In this document: piece by piece, positions 1 through 8,796 of the stretch | Layout: every line of letters begins with the position of its first letter | Numbering within the stretch: position 1 is the first letter of the stretch | NCBI GenBank assembly: GCA_963834965.1 | Contig: CAWIEI010000002.1 | Span: 62,001-126,000 of the forward strand | DNA length: 64,000 nucleotides | Direction of reading: 5' to 3' | Source of the DNA: Fodinibacter sp963834965 | GTDB lineage: Bacteria > Actinomycetota > Actinomycetes > Actinomycetales > Dermatophilaceae | Program-made: the position numbers and the translations under genes | The notes under the pieces: model-generated | What the model was told of the DNA's origin: nothing | Database searches by the model: none | Seen by the model: only the letters and a program-made list of their open reading frames with translations

Positions 1-189
1 AAGCTCTACACCTCCGAGGCTGCGGTGTCCGCCACCCGGATCGCCACCCAGGTCTTCGGCGGCAACGGCTTCATGGAGGAGTACCCCGTGGCCCGCTTCT
101 ACCGCGACGCCAAGATCCTCGAGATCGGCGAGGGCACCTCCGAGGTGCAGCGCATGGTCATCGCCAAGGGCCTCGGCCTCCCGGCATGA
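1..189 (+). CDS. Acyl-CoA dehydrogenase, C-terminal end (partial)
   Basis: Only the last 62 codons lie in the window; the gene begins upstream. The visible tail has the alpha-helical C-terminal signature of acyl-CoA dehydrogenases: QVFGGNGF, the YRDAKI segment and the EIGEGTSEVQRMVIA terminus, which contacts FAD and the subunit interface. The family oxidises acyl-CoA to 2-enoyl-CoA with electron-transfer flavoprotein as acceptor. Its TGA overlaps the ATG of the carboxyltransferase gene (ATGA), so the two are translationally coupled. That pairing is typical of branched-chain (leucine or isoleucine) or related acyl-CoA breakdown, but the substrate cannot be told from this fragment. Confidence 0.9.
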   Translation, partial: KLYTSEAAVSATRIATQVFGGNGFMEEYPVARFYRDAKILEIGEGTSEVQRMVIAKGLGLPA

Positions 190-1739
190 CCGACGACCCA
201 CGGGTCGCGGACGTGCGGGCGCGGCTGGAAGCCGCACACACGGCATCCGAACGACCGACCGAGAAGGCCGCGGCCAAGCTCGCGAGCCAGAACAAGCTCT
301 ACGTGCGCGACCGCATCGCCCTGCTGGTCGACGACGGCAGCTTCGTCGAGGACGGCCGCTACGCCAACTCGCGCGCCGCCGGGCTGCCGGCCGACGGCGT
401 GGTCACGGGCCGGGGCACGGTCGACGGGCGGCCGGTCGTGGTCATCGCCAACGACCCGACCGTGAAGGCCGGCTCGTGGGGTGCGCGCACCGTCGAGAAG
501 ATCGTGCGGGCCACCGAAACGGCTCTGCGCGAGGAGCTTCCGGTGTTCTGGCTGGTCGACAGCGCCGGCGCCCGCATCACCGACCAGGTCGAGATGTTCC
601 CCGGTCGTCGCGGCGCGGGGCGGATCTTCCACAACCAGGTGGCGCTGTCGGGGAAGGTGCCGCAGGTCTGCTGCCTGTTCGGTCCGTCGGCGGCGGGTGG
701 GGCCTACATCCCGAGCTTCTGCGACATCATCATCATGGTCGAGGGCAACGCCTCGATGTACCTCGGCAGCCCGCGGATGGCCGAGATGGTCGTCGGCGAG
801 AAGGTGTCGCTCGAGGAGATGGGTGGCGCGCGGATGCACTGCACCGTCTCGGGCGTCGGCGACCTCCTGGCGCACGACGACACCGAGGCGATCGAGCTGG
901 CCCGGCTGTACTTCTCCTACCTGCCGGGCAGCTGGCGGCAGCCCCTCCCGACCTACCACCCGGAGGAGCCGGCGGAGCCGCTCACCCGGGCGTCGGTGCC
1001 CGAGCGCGAGAGCCAGCCGTTCGACGTGCACGACTTCATCGACGGGCTGGTCGACGACGGCAGCTTCTTCGAGGTCAAGCCGTTGTTCGCGGCCGAGCTG
1101 GTGGTCGGGTTCGCACGGATGGGCGGTGAGACCGTCGGCATCGTCGCCAACAACTCGGCCGTCAAGGGTGGGGTGCTGTTCACCGACTCGGCCGACAAGG
1201 CGTCGCGGTTCATCTGGCTGTGCGACGCCTTCTCGGTGCCGCTGGTCTACCTCGCCGACGTGCCCGGCTTCATGATCGGCTCCGAGGTCGAGCGCGGCGG
1301 CATCATCCGGCACGGAGCGAAGATGGTGTCGGCGGTGGCGTCGGCCACGGTGCCGCAGCTCTGCGTCGTCGTGCGCAAGGCCTACGGCGCCGGGCTGTAC
1401 GCGATGGGCGGCCCCGGGTTCGGGCCCGATGCCACGATCGCGCTGCCCACCGCGCGGATCGCGGTCATGGGCCCGGAGGCCGCCGTGAACGCGGTGTACG
1501 CCAACAAGATCGCCGAGGTGGAGGCGGCCGAGGGGGCTGCGGCTCGCGACGCGTTCGTCGCGGATCGGCGGGCCGAGTACGAGGCCGACGTCGACCTCGA
1601 GCGGCTTGCTGCCGACCTCGTCATCGACCAGGTCGTGGAGGCCGACGCGCTCCGCGGCGAGCTGCTGCACCGGCTGCGCTACGCCGCCCGCCGCGACCGG
1701 CACTTCGCCGACAAGCGCCGCGACGTCCCCCCGGTCTGA
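186..1739 (+). CDS. Acyl-CoA carboxylase, carboxyltransferase (beta) subunit
   Basis: A 517-residue carboxyltransferase of the PccB/AccD/MccB superfamily, which moves CO2 from carboxybiotin to an acyl-CoA. Both crotonase-like halves are present. The N-terminal half has SAGARITDQVEMFPGRRGAG and FGPSAAGGAYIPSF; the C-terminal half has ADVPGFMIG and GIIRHGAKM, an oxyanion-hole region. Where propionyl-type enzymes read GGAYDVMGS this one reads GAGLYAMGG, so the Asp linked to propionyl-CoA preference is absent and another acyl-CoA is likely. ATG overlaps the TGA of the upstream acyl-CoA dehydrogenase. No biotin-carboxylase subunit is adjacent within the window. Two palindromic repeats follow the stop. 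Family assignment is firm; substrate is not. Confidence 0.88.
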   Translation: MTDDPRVADVRARLEAAHTASERPTEKAAAKLASQNKLYVRDRIALLVDDGSFVEDGRYANSRAAGLPADGVVTGRGTVDGRPVVVIANDPTVKAGSWGARTVEKIVRATETALREELPVFWLVDSAGARITDQVEMFPGRRGAGRIFHNQVALSGKVPQVCCLFGPSAAGGAYIPSFCDIIIMVEGNASMYLGSPRMAEMVVGEKVSLEEMGGARMHCTVSGVGDLLAHDDTEAIELARLYFSYLPGSWRQPLPTYHPEEPAEPLTRASVPERESQPFDVHDFIDGLVDDGSFFEVKPLFAAELVVGFARMGGETVGIVANNSAVKGGVLFTDSADKASRFIWLCDAFSVPLVYLADVPGFMIGSEVERGGIIRHGAKMVSAVASATVPQLCVVVRKAYGAGLYAMGGPGFGPDATIALPTARIAVMGPEAAVNAVYANKIAEVEAAEGAAARDAFVADRRAEYEADVDLERLAADLVIDQVVEADALRGELLHRLRYAARRDRHFADKRRDVPPV

Positions 1740-1750
1740 CCGGTCGGAGG

Positions 1751-1781
1751 CAGGATCGACCAACAGGTCAAACATGTCCCA
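1751..1781. repeat. Interspersed palindromic repeat, copy 1 (degenerate)
   Basis: The core reads GACCAACAGGTC inside GGATC...AAACATGTCCC, 12 bases after the carboxyltransferase stop. It is a worn member of the 34-bp family seen best at 16245-16278 and 17085-17118. Half-sites GACC and GGTC are kept, but the outer GGGGCAA/TTGCCCC stem is degraded to ..GGCAGG/TGTCCC. Confidence 0.7.
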
Positions 1782-1799
1782 AGGACACCCGGGCCGGCC

Positions 1800-1834
1800 G
1801 GGGCAGGATCGACCAAGAGGTCAATGTTGTCCCA
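1800..1834. repeat. Interspersed palindromic repeat, copy 2
   Basis: The core GACCAAGAGGTC is flanked by GGGGCA on the left and TTGTCCC on the right, so the outer stem is mostly kept. It follows copy 1 by about 20 bases in the same orientation and ends a few bases before the stop of the minus-strand regulator gene, so it lies between two converging genes and could fold as a bidirectional terminator. Confidence 0.75.
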
Positions 1835-1840
1835 GCGTGC

Positions 1841-2158
1841 TCAGCCGCCGGCGATCTCGCGCAGCGCCGCCAGGTGGCCGGTGTAGGCGGTGCGGCCGGC
1901 CCGGGTCAGCGAGAGCCAGGTGCGCGGCCGCTTGCCGACGTAGCCCTTGCGCACCTTCACGTACCCGGCCTGCTCGAGGGTCGAGACCTGCTTCGACAGC
2001 ACCGAGTCACTGACCTCGACCTCGTCGCGCACGAGCGCGAACTCGGCCTCGTCGACCGCCGCCAGGGTGGCGACGATGCTGAACCGCACCGGCGCGTGGA
2101 TGACGTCGTCGAGCCGGTGCCGCGCGTGCGGCGGCCGTATGGTGCCCTCGGCGGTCAC
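1841..2158 (-). CDS. Winged-helix transcriptional regulator (MarR/HTH_27-like)
   Basis: A 105-residue single-domain DNA-binding protein. The sequence runs from a short N-terminus through helices (DDVIHAPVRFSIVATL) to a recognition helix region (VSDSVLSKQVSTLEQAGYV) and a basic wing (VRKGYVGKRPRTW), the pattern of small winged-helix repressors of the HTH_27/MarR-ArsR type. Chosen start is GTG at 2158; its GTGA overlaps the stop of the membrane protein gene, which shows translational coupling. In such pairs the regulator commonly represses its own operon; the dyad at 2671-2697 upstream of the pair is the natural operator candidate. Ligand unknown. Confidence 0.85.
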   Translation of the reverse strand: MTAEGTIRPPHARHRLDDVIHAPVRFSIVATLAAVDEAEFALVRDEVEVSDSVLSKQVSTLEQAGYVKVRKGYVGKRPRTWLSLTRAGRTAYTGHLAALREIAGG

Positions 2159-2619
2159 TTCTGTCCCCTGCGCGCGATGACCAGTGCCGCGACGAGCATC
2201 GGCACGGCGACCACGCCACCGGCGAGGAGCAGCAGCAGGACGTCCTCGCTCGGCGTGCTGCCGTCGAGCTCCTGCTGGGCCTCGCGGTAGTTCAGCGTCA
2301 TCACCACCGCGAGGAACAAGACCATGGTGGCGGTGAACCCGGTCCAGCTGACGCGCCTGGCGTGCCGCGGCCAGCTGCGGCTGGACCGGGTCTGCCACAG
2401 GCTGAGCGCGACCAGCATCAGGACGTAGGACGACAGGACGACGACCTGCCACCCGGAGCCCTCGGCCAGCCGGTACAAGGCCACGTAGGCGCCGATGAGG
2501 AGCCCGAACCCGGCGGTGGCCAGGGCGTGGACACGTCGGTCGTCAGCCCTGCGGTTGGTGGCGGCCTCGGCCTCGGCGAGCTGCTCGCGGGCCTGCTGGG
2601 GCGTGATGTCGTGCTGCAT
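2155..2619 (-). CDS. Small four-helix membrane protein, partner of the regulator
   Basis: 154 residues. A charged N-terminal segment (QQAREQLAEAEAATNRRADDRR) is followed by four hydrophobic stretches at about residues 30-50, 58-76, 92-112 and 128-150, ending in a basic RRGQK tail. Start ATG at 2619 is supported by a GGGAGG ribosome site seven bases upstream; an upstream in-frame ATG lacks one. The gene is first in a two-gene operon with the winged-helix regulator, with a GTGA overlap. No catalytic motif is visible and I do not recognise a named family beyond paired regulator/membrane-protein operons of actinobacteria. Function unknown. Confidence 0.8.
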   Translation of the reverse strand: MQHDITPQQAREQLAEAEAATNRRADDRRVHALATAGFGLLIGAYVALYRLAEGSGWQVVVLSSYVLMLVALSLWQTRSSRSWPRHARRVSWTGFTATMVLFLAVVMTLNYREAQQELDGSTPSEDVLLLLLAGGVVAVPMLVAALVIARRGQK

Positions 2620-2670
2620 GGTGGGTCCCTCCCGTGGTGTCCCTGTCCGGTCGATGCACCCACCGTAAGA

Positions 2671-2697
2671 AACTACTTTCCACTCTGTCAAGTAGTT
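2671..2697 (-). promoter_or_regulatory. Operator-like inverted repeat AACTACTT / AAGTAGTT
   Basis: Perfect 8-base arms AACTACTT (2671-2678) and AAGTAGTT (2690-2697) are separated by 11 bases, 52 bases before the start of the membrane-protein/regulator operon. It is an A/T-rich island in very G/C-rich DNA, as expected of a promoter-operator. Autoregulation by the downstream winged-helix protein is the simplest reading (inference). Confidence 0.65.
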
Positions 2698-2729
2698 GCC
2701 GTCATGCATGGGCTTGGGACAAGATCGAC

Positions 2730-3464
<735 letters not shown>

Positions 3465-3523
3465 ACGGCACAACCTAATGCGCAGGTGACGATGCACACG
3501 CCCCCGCGGTGCGAGAACAGTCA

Positions 3524-3538
3524 ACTACACGCCGTAGT
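3524..3538. promoter_or_regulatory. ACTAC-N5-GTAGT dyad upstream of the nifJ operon
   Basis: Inverted repeat ACTAC ACGCC GTAGT lies in the 127-base gap between divergent maf and the Fe-S flavoprotein gene, 53 bases before the latter's start. The half-sites resemble operators of BlaI/MecI/CopY-type repressors (TACTACA-like). No such regulator is encoded nearby, so the assignment is tentative. Confidence 0.4.
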
Positions 3539-3591
3539 ATTCAAGGCGGACGTCCGGTGCCGAACGCCTCCGGACGAGAAGGAGACCACCC

Positions 3592-5223
3592 GTGTCCGGA
3601 GCCGACCGCGACCTCACCCCGCTCGCACCCATCGGCATGGGCAGGACCCGGTCGGGGCCGGTGCGCGAACAGCGCCCGGTCTACGTCGACCTGCTGCCGC
3701 CCTGCAACGCCGGCTGCCCCGCCGGCGAGAACATCCAGTCGTGGCTCGCGCTGGTCAAGGCCGGAAACTCGGAGGCCGCCTGGCGTGCCCTCACCGCCGA
3801 CAACCCCTTCCCGGCCGTCCACGGCCGGGTCTGCTACCACCCGTGCGAGGTCGCTTGCAACCGGGTCGAGCTCGACGGCGCGGTCTCGATCCACGGGGTC
3901 GAGCGCTTCCTCGGCGACCTCGCCATCGAGCACGGCTGGACCTTCGACCCGCCGCCGCCCCCCACCGGCCGCCGCGTGCTCGTCATCGGCTCGGGCCCGA
4001 GCGGGCTCTCCGCCGCCTACCACCTGACCCGGATGGGGCACGCGGTCACAGTGCGCGACAGCGGGTCCGAGCCGGGCGGGATGATGCGTTACGGCATCCC
4101 GAGCTACCGCCTGCCACGCCCCGTGCTCGATGCGGAGATCGACCGGCTGCGGGTGCTCGGCGTGACCTTCGAGCAGGACCACCGGGTGGTCGACCTGCCG
4201 GCCGAGATGCGCGACGGCGGCTTCGACGCCGCCTTCGTCGCCGTCGGGGCGCACCTGTCGACCCGGGTCGACATCCCCAACCAGGACGCCTCGCGGGTCG
4301 TCGACGCCGTCGAGTTCCTGCGCGGTGCCTCGTCGGGCACCCAGGCGCCGATCAGCGGCCGCGTGGCGGTCTACGGCGGCGGCAACACGGCAATGGATGC
4401 CGCGCGCGTCGCCCGCCGCCTCGGTGCCGACGACACCGTCATCGTCTACCGGCGCACCCGCGAGCAGATGCCGGCCCACGAGTCCGAGGCGCAGGACGCC
4501 GAGGCCGAGGGGATCCGGATCAACTGGCTGCGCACCATCAGCTCGATGGGCGACGACGACCTCACCGTCGAGATCCAGGAGCTCGACGAGCACGGAAAGC
4601 CGCACGGCACCGGCCGGTTCGAGACGCTCGAGGCCGACACGGTCATCCTGGCGCTGGGCCAGGCAAGTGACACCGGCTTCCTGCAGGGCGTTTCCGGCAT
4701 CGAGTTCCAGCGCGACACGGTGCAGGTCGACAAGACCACGCTGATGACCGGTGCGCCCGGCATCTTCGCCGGTGGCGACGCCGTGCCGAGCCAGCGCACC
4801 GTGACCGTCGGCACGGGGCACGGCAAGCGCGCGGCCCGCTCGATCGACGCCTGGCTGCGCGCCCAGCCGCACGAGGACGCCCCCAAGCACCCGGTCGCCG
4901 AGTTCGACAAGCTCAACCTCTGGTACTTCGGGGTGCACGGCCGCAGCGAGCAGGTCGGCCTCGACCCGGCCACCCGGGTGCAGACCTTCGACGAGGTGCT
5001 GACCGGGCTGTCGCCCGACGAGGCGGCGTTCGAGGCCGGGCGCTGCCTGTCCTGCGGCAACTGCTTCGAGTGCGACGGCTGCCTGGGCTCCTGCCCCGAG
5101 GATGCCGTCATCAAGCTGGGGGTCGGGTTGCGGTACCGGTTCGACCTGGACAAGTGCACCGGCTGCGGCACGTGCTACCGGCAGTGCCCGGTGCACGCCA
5201 TCGACATGATCGCGGAGGTCTGA
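3592..5223 (+). CDS. GltD-like NAD(P)H/FAD oxidoreductase with C-terminal ferredoxin clusters
   Basis: 543 residues. The N-terminal Fe-S domain of glutamate-synthase small subunits is present (PPCNAGCPAGENIQ ... GRVCYHPCEVACNR). It is followed by an FAD-binding Rossmann fold (VLVIGSGPSGLSAAYHL, about 127-143), an NADPH-binding site (VAVYGGGNTAMDAARVARRLG, about 258-278), and a closing FAD motif (GIFAGGDAV). The C-terminus adds two 4Fe-4S sets: CLSCGNCFECDGCLGSCP and CTGCGTCYRQCP. Start GTG is preceded by AAGGAG. Only three bases separate it from nifJ, so it most likely moves electrons between pyridine nucleotides and the ferredoxin used by the pyruvate oxidoreductase rather than making glutamate; no GltB large subunit is near. 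Role is inferred from context. Confidence 0.85.
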   Translation: MSGADRDLTPLAPIGMGRTRSGPVREQRPVYVDLLPPCNAGCPAGENIQSWLALVKAGNSEAAWRALTADNPFPAVHGRVCYHPCEVACNRVELDGAVSIHGVERFLGDLAIEHGWTFDPPPPPTGRRVLVIGSGPSGLSAAYHLTRMGHAVTVRDSGSEPGGMMRYGIPSYRLPRPVLDAEIDRLRVLGVTFEQDHRVVDLPAEMRDGGFDAAFVAVGAHLSTRVDIPNQDASRVVDAVEFLRGASSGTQAPISGRVAVYGGGNTAMDAARVARRLGADDTVIVYRRTREQMPAHESEAQDAEAEGIRINWLRTISSMGDDDLTVEIQELDEHGKPHGTGRFETLEADTVILALGQASDTGFLQGVSGIEFQRDTVQVDKTTLMTGAPGIFAGGDAVPSQRTVTVGTGHGKRAARSIDAWLRAQPHEDAPKHPVAEFDKLNLWYFGVHGRSEQVGLDPATRVQTFDEVLTGLSPDEAAFEAGRCLSCGNCFECDGCLGSCPEDAVIKLGVGLRYRFDLDKCTGCGTCYRQCPVHAIDMIAEV

Positions 5224-5226
5224 GCC

Positions 5227-8200
5227 GTGCGCGTCACGATCGACGGGAACCAGGCGGCGGTCGACGTCGCCTACCGGCTCAACGAGCTGTGCGCCATCTA
5301 CCCGATCACCCCGAGCTCGACGATGGCCGAGCTCGCCGACGAGTGGGCCAGCCACGGGCGAACGAACGTGTGGGGGAGCGTGCCCACCGTCGTCGAGATG
5401 CAGAGCGAGGGCGGCGCGGCCGGCGCCATGCACGGCGCCCTGCAGGGCGGGGCGCTGAGTGCCACGTTCACGGCATCCCAGGGCCTGCTGCTGATGATCC
5501 CCAACATGTACAAGATCGCCGGAGAGCTGACGTCCACGGTGTTCCACGTGGCCGCCCGCTCGCTGGCGGCGCAGGGGCTGTCGATCTTCGGTGACCACTC
5601 CGACGTGATGGCGGTGCGGCAGACCGGTTTTGCGCTGCTCTCATCGGCATCGGTGCAGGAGGCGCACGACCTTGCGCTCGTTGCGCAGGCGGCGACGCTG
5701 CGCACCCGGGTGCCGTTCGTGCACTTCTTCGACGGCTTCCGCACCTCCCACGAGCTCAACACCGTCGAGCTCATCGACGACGACGTGCTGCGCGCCGTCG
5801 TGCCGGAGCACCTGGTGCGCGAGCACCGCTTCCGGGGGCTGACCCCGGAGCGGCCGTTCGTGCGCGGCACCGCCCAGAACCCCGACGTCTACTTCCAGGC
5901 GCGCGAGACCGTGAACCCCTTCTACGCCGTGGTGCCCACGGTGGTGCAGGAGGTCATGGACGAGGTCGCCGCGCACACCGGGCGGCACTACCGCATCGCC
6001 GAGTACACCGGTCACCCCGAGGCCGACCGCGTCGTCGTCATCATGGGGTCCGGCGGGGAGACGGTGCGCGAGACCGTGACCCACCTCGTCGGTGGGGGAG
6101 ATCGGGTCGGGGTGCTCCAGCTGCGCCTGTACCGGCCCTTCCCCGCGGCCGAGCTGCTCGCCGCACTGCCGGCATCCGTGACCCAGGTGGCCGTGCTCGA
6201 CCGCACCAAGGAGCCCGGCTCCAACGGTGAGCCGCTCTACCTCGACGTCGTCGCCACCCTCGCCGAGGCCCACGAGCGCGGTGACCGGGCCACCATCCCG
6301 CGCGTCATCGGCGGCCGCTACGGCCTGTCGTCCAAGGAGCTCACCCCGGCGATGGTCGCCGGCATCTACACCGAGCTCGCGCGCCCAGAACCCAAGCGCC
6401 GCTTCACGATCGGCATCACCGACGACGTCGGCGGCACCAGCCTGACGTACGACGACAGCCTCGACATCGAGGAGCCGGACACGCTGCGAGCCGTGTTCTA
6501 CGGGCTGGGCTCCGACGGCACGGTCGGTGCGAACAAGAACACCATCAAGATCCTCGGCGCCGACCCCGACGTCTACGCCCAGGCCTACTTCGTCTACGAC
6601 TCCAAGAAGTCGGGCGGGCTCACGGTGTCGCACCTGCGCTTCGGTCCGCACCCGATCCATGCGCCCTACCTGGTCAACCGCGCCGGGTTCGTCGGGTGCC
6701 ACCACCTCGGCCTCCTCGAGACCGTCGACGTGCTGGCCTGCGCCGAGGACGGCGCCACCCTGCTGCTCAACGCGCCCCAACCGCCCGACGAGGTGTGGGA
6801 CGCGCTGCCCGGCCCGGTGCAGCAGCAGGTGATCGACAAGCGTCTGCGCCTCTATGCCGTCGACGCCGCCTCCGTGGCGCGCGAGGCCGGCCTGCCCGGT
6901 CGCACCAACACCGTGCTGCAGACGTGCTTCTTCGCGATCTCGGGCGTGCTGCCCGCCGACGAGGCCGTGCTGCGGGTCAAGGAGGCCATCCGCAAGACCT
7001 ACAGCCGGCGCGGGTCGGAAGTGGTGCGCCGCAACGAGGCCGCCGTCGACGCCACGCTCGCTGCACTGAACGAGGTGCCGGTGCCGGTCGCCCGCACATC
7101 AGCACGCGAGATGCCCGACATCGTGCCCAGCGACGCCCCCGAGTTCGTGCGCACCGTGACCGCCGCGATGATGGCCGGGCGCGGCGACGACCTCCCGGTC
7201 AGCGCGATGCCGGTCGACGGCACGTTCCCCAGCGGCACCACCGCCTACGAGAAGCGGCGGATCTCGGACGTGGTCGCCGCCTGGGACCCTGACGCCTGCA
7301 TCCAGTGCGGCACCTGCAGCTTCGTGTGCCCGCACAGCGTCATCCGGTCGAAGTTCTACGCCGGCGATGCGCTCGACGACGCCCCCGAGGGTTTCCGGTC
7401 GGCGCCGCTCAACGCCGCCGGCCTGCCCGGCTCGCGCTACACCCTGCAGGTCTACGTCGAGGACTGCACCGGCTGCGGCCTGTGCGTCGAGGCGTGCCCG
7501 GTCAGCCCGATCGGGGAGCCCACCCGCAAGGCGATCAACCTCGAGCCGCTCGAACCGGTGCTCGTGCCGGAGCGCGAGAACATCGGCTACTTCGAGGGGC
7601 TCCCGGTCAACGACCGTTCCCGCGTCGACTTCGGCACGGTGCGTGGAACCCAGTTCCTGCAGCCGCTGTTCGAGTTCTCGGGGGCGTGCGCCGGGTGCGG
7701 TGAGACCCCCTACCTCAAGGTGCTCACCCAGCTCTTCGGCGAGCGGCTCACGGTGGCCAACGCGACGGGGTGCTCGTCGATCTACGGCGGCAACCTCCCC
7801 ACGACACCGTGGACCAAGAACGCCGCGGGGCGCGGGCCGGCCTGGTCGAACTCCCTCTTCGAGGACAACGCCGAGTTCGGCCTGGGCCTGCGCCTCGCCG
7901 CCGACCTGCACACCTCCCTGGCCCGCACCCGCCTCGCCCAGCTGCGCGAGGAGGTCGGCACCGAGCTGACGGACGGCATCCTCGAGGCAGGGCAGGTGCG
8001 CGAGTTCGAGCTCACCGCCCAGCGCGAGCGGGTCGCCGAGCTGCTCACCCGCCTCGACGGCCTCGAGGGCCCGGTGGTGGAGGACCTGCGCAGCGTCGCG
8101 GACCACCTGCTGCGGCGCACCGTGTGGATCGTGGGCGGTGACGGCTGGGCCTACGACATCGGCTCCGGCGGCCTCGACCACGTGCTCGCGAGCGGACGCA

Positions 8201-8796
8201 ACGTCAACGTGCTGGTGCTCGACACCGAGGTGTACTCCAACACCGGTGGCCAGTCGTCGAAGTCGACCCCTGTGGGTGCCGTGGCCAAGTTCGCGGCGGC
8301 CGGCAAGGCATCGGCCAAGAAGGACCTGGCCCTGATGGCGATCGCCTACGGCGACGTCTACGTGGCCCGGGTGGCGATGGGCGCCGACCCGCACCAGACG
8401 CTCACCGCGTTCCGCGAGGCCGAGGCGTTCGACGGACCCTCGCTGGTGATCGCCTACAGCCACTGCATCGCCCACGGCATCGAGATGAGCAAGGGGCTCG
8501 ACCAGCAGTACCGCGCGGTCGCCTCCGGGCACTGGCCGCTGGTGCGCTACGACCCGGCGGTGCGCAGCAGCGGTGGCAACCCGTTCCAGCTCGACTCGCC
8601 ACGCCCGCGCATCCCGCTCGAGGACTACATCTACAACGAGCTGCGCTACCGGATGCTGCGCAACGCCGACCCCGCCGAGGCCGAGCGGCTGCTCGGGCTC
8701 GCCCAGGAGGCCGTCGACCAGCGCTGGCGCACGTACGAGGAGATGGCGACCCGCGGCGCCGACCGGTTCGCCGCCGACCCGAGGAGGACCCGGTGA
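5227..8796 (+). CDS. nifJ: Pyruvate:ferredoxin/flavodoxin oxidoreductase, single-chain
   Basis: 1189 residues, the usual length of one-chain PFOR, which converts pyruvate + CoA to acetyl-CoA + CO2 while reducing ferredoxin or flavodoxin. The domain order is intact. The N-terminal pyrimidine-binding domain has YPITPSSTMAE. The middle CoA/gamma-like domain has VFYGLGSDGTVGANKNTIKI. A two-cluster ferredoxin insert (CIQCGTCSFVCPH ... CTGCGLCVEACP) lies near residues 695-760. Near 820-860 are proximal-cluster cysteines (CAGCGETPY, NATGCSSIYGG). The TPP site GGDGWAYDIGSGG...TEVYSNTGGQ is present. Start GTG lies three bases after the flavoprotein stop; the stop overlaps the GTG of the DHOD-like gene. 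PFOR is oxygen-labile in most bacteria, so the operon suggests micro-oxic or anaerobic metabolism. Confidence 0.95.
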   Translation: MRVTIDGNQAAVDVAYRLNELCAIYPITPSSTMAELADEWASHGRTNVWGSVPTVVEMQSEGGAAGAMHGALQGGALSATFTASQGLLLMIPNMYKIAGELTSTVFHVAARSLAAQGLSIFGDHSDVMAVRQTGFALLSSASVQEAHDLALVAQAATLRTRVPFVHFFDGFRTSHELNTVELIDDDVLRAVVPEHLVREHRFRGLTPERPFVRGTAQNPDVYFQARETVNPFYAVVPTVVQEVMDEVAAHTGRHYRIAEYTGHPEADRVVVIMGSGGETVRETVTHLVGGGDRVGVLQLRLYRPFPAAELLAALPASVTQVAVLDRTKEPGSNGEPLYLDVVATLAEAHERGDRATIPRVIGGRYGLSSKELTPAMVAGIYTELARPEPKRRFTIGITDDVGGTSLTYDDSLDIEEPDTLRAVFYGLGSDGTVGANKNTIKILGADPDVYAQAYFVYDSKKSGGLTVSHLRFGPHPIHAPYLVNRAGFVGCHHLGLLETVDVLACAEDGATLLLNAPQPPDEVWDALPGPVQQQVIDKRLRLYAVDAASVAREAGLPGRTNTVLQTCFFAISGVLPADEAVLRVKEAIRKTYSRRGSEVVRRNEAAVDATLAALNEVPVPVARTSAREMPDIVPSDAPEFVRTVTAAMMAGRGDDLPVSAMPVDGTFPSGTTAYEKRRISDVVAAWDPDACIQCGTCSFVCPHSVIRSKFYAGDALDDAPEGFRSAPLNAAGLPGSRYTLQVYVEDCTGCGLCVEACPVSPIGEPTRKAINLEPLEPVLVPERENIGYFEGLPVNDRSRVDFGTVRGTQFLQPLFEFSGACAGCGETPYLKVLTQLFGERLTVANATGCSSIYGGNLPTTPWTKNAAGRGPAWSNSLFEDNAEFGLGLRLAADLHTSLARTRLAQLREEVGTELTDGILEAGQVREFELTAQRERVAELLTRLDGLEGPVVEDLRSVADHLLRRTVWIVGGDGWAYDIGSGGLDHVLASGRNVNVLVLDTEVYSNTGGQSSKSTPVGAVAKFAAAGKASAKKDLALMAIAYGDVYVARVAMGADPHQTLTAFREAEAFDGPSLVIAYSHCIAHGIEMSKGLDQQYRAVASGHWPLVRYDPAVRSSGGNPFQLDSPRPRIPLEDYIYNELRYRMLRNADPAEAERLLGLAQEAVDQRWRTYEEMATRGADRFAADPRRTR

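Noticed and set aside
99..1775. Long minus-strand open frame opposite the carboxyltransferase gene
   Set aside because: His/Arg/Asp/Gly-rich translation typical of antisense frames in high-GC DNA; the plus-strand product has clear family motifs.
3541..5598. 685-codon minus-strand open frame opposite the Fe-S flavoprotein and nifJ genes
   Set aside because: Low-complexity antisense composition with no recognisable domain; spans two real genes.
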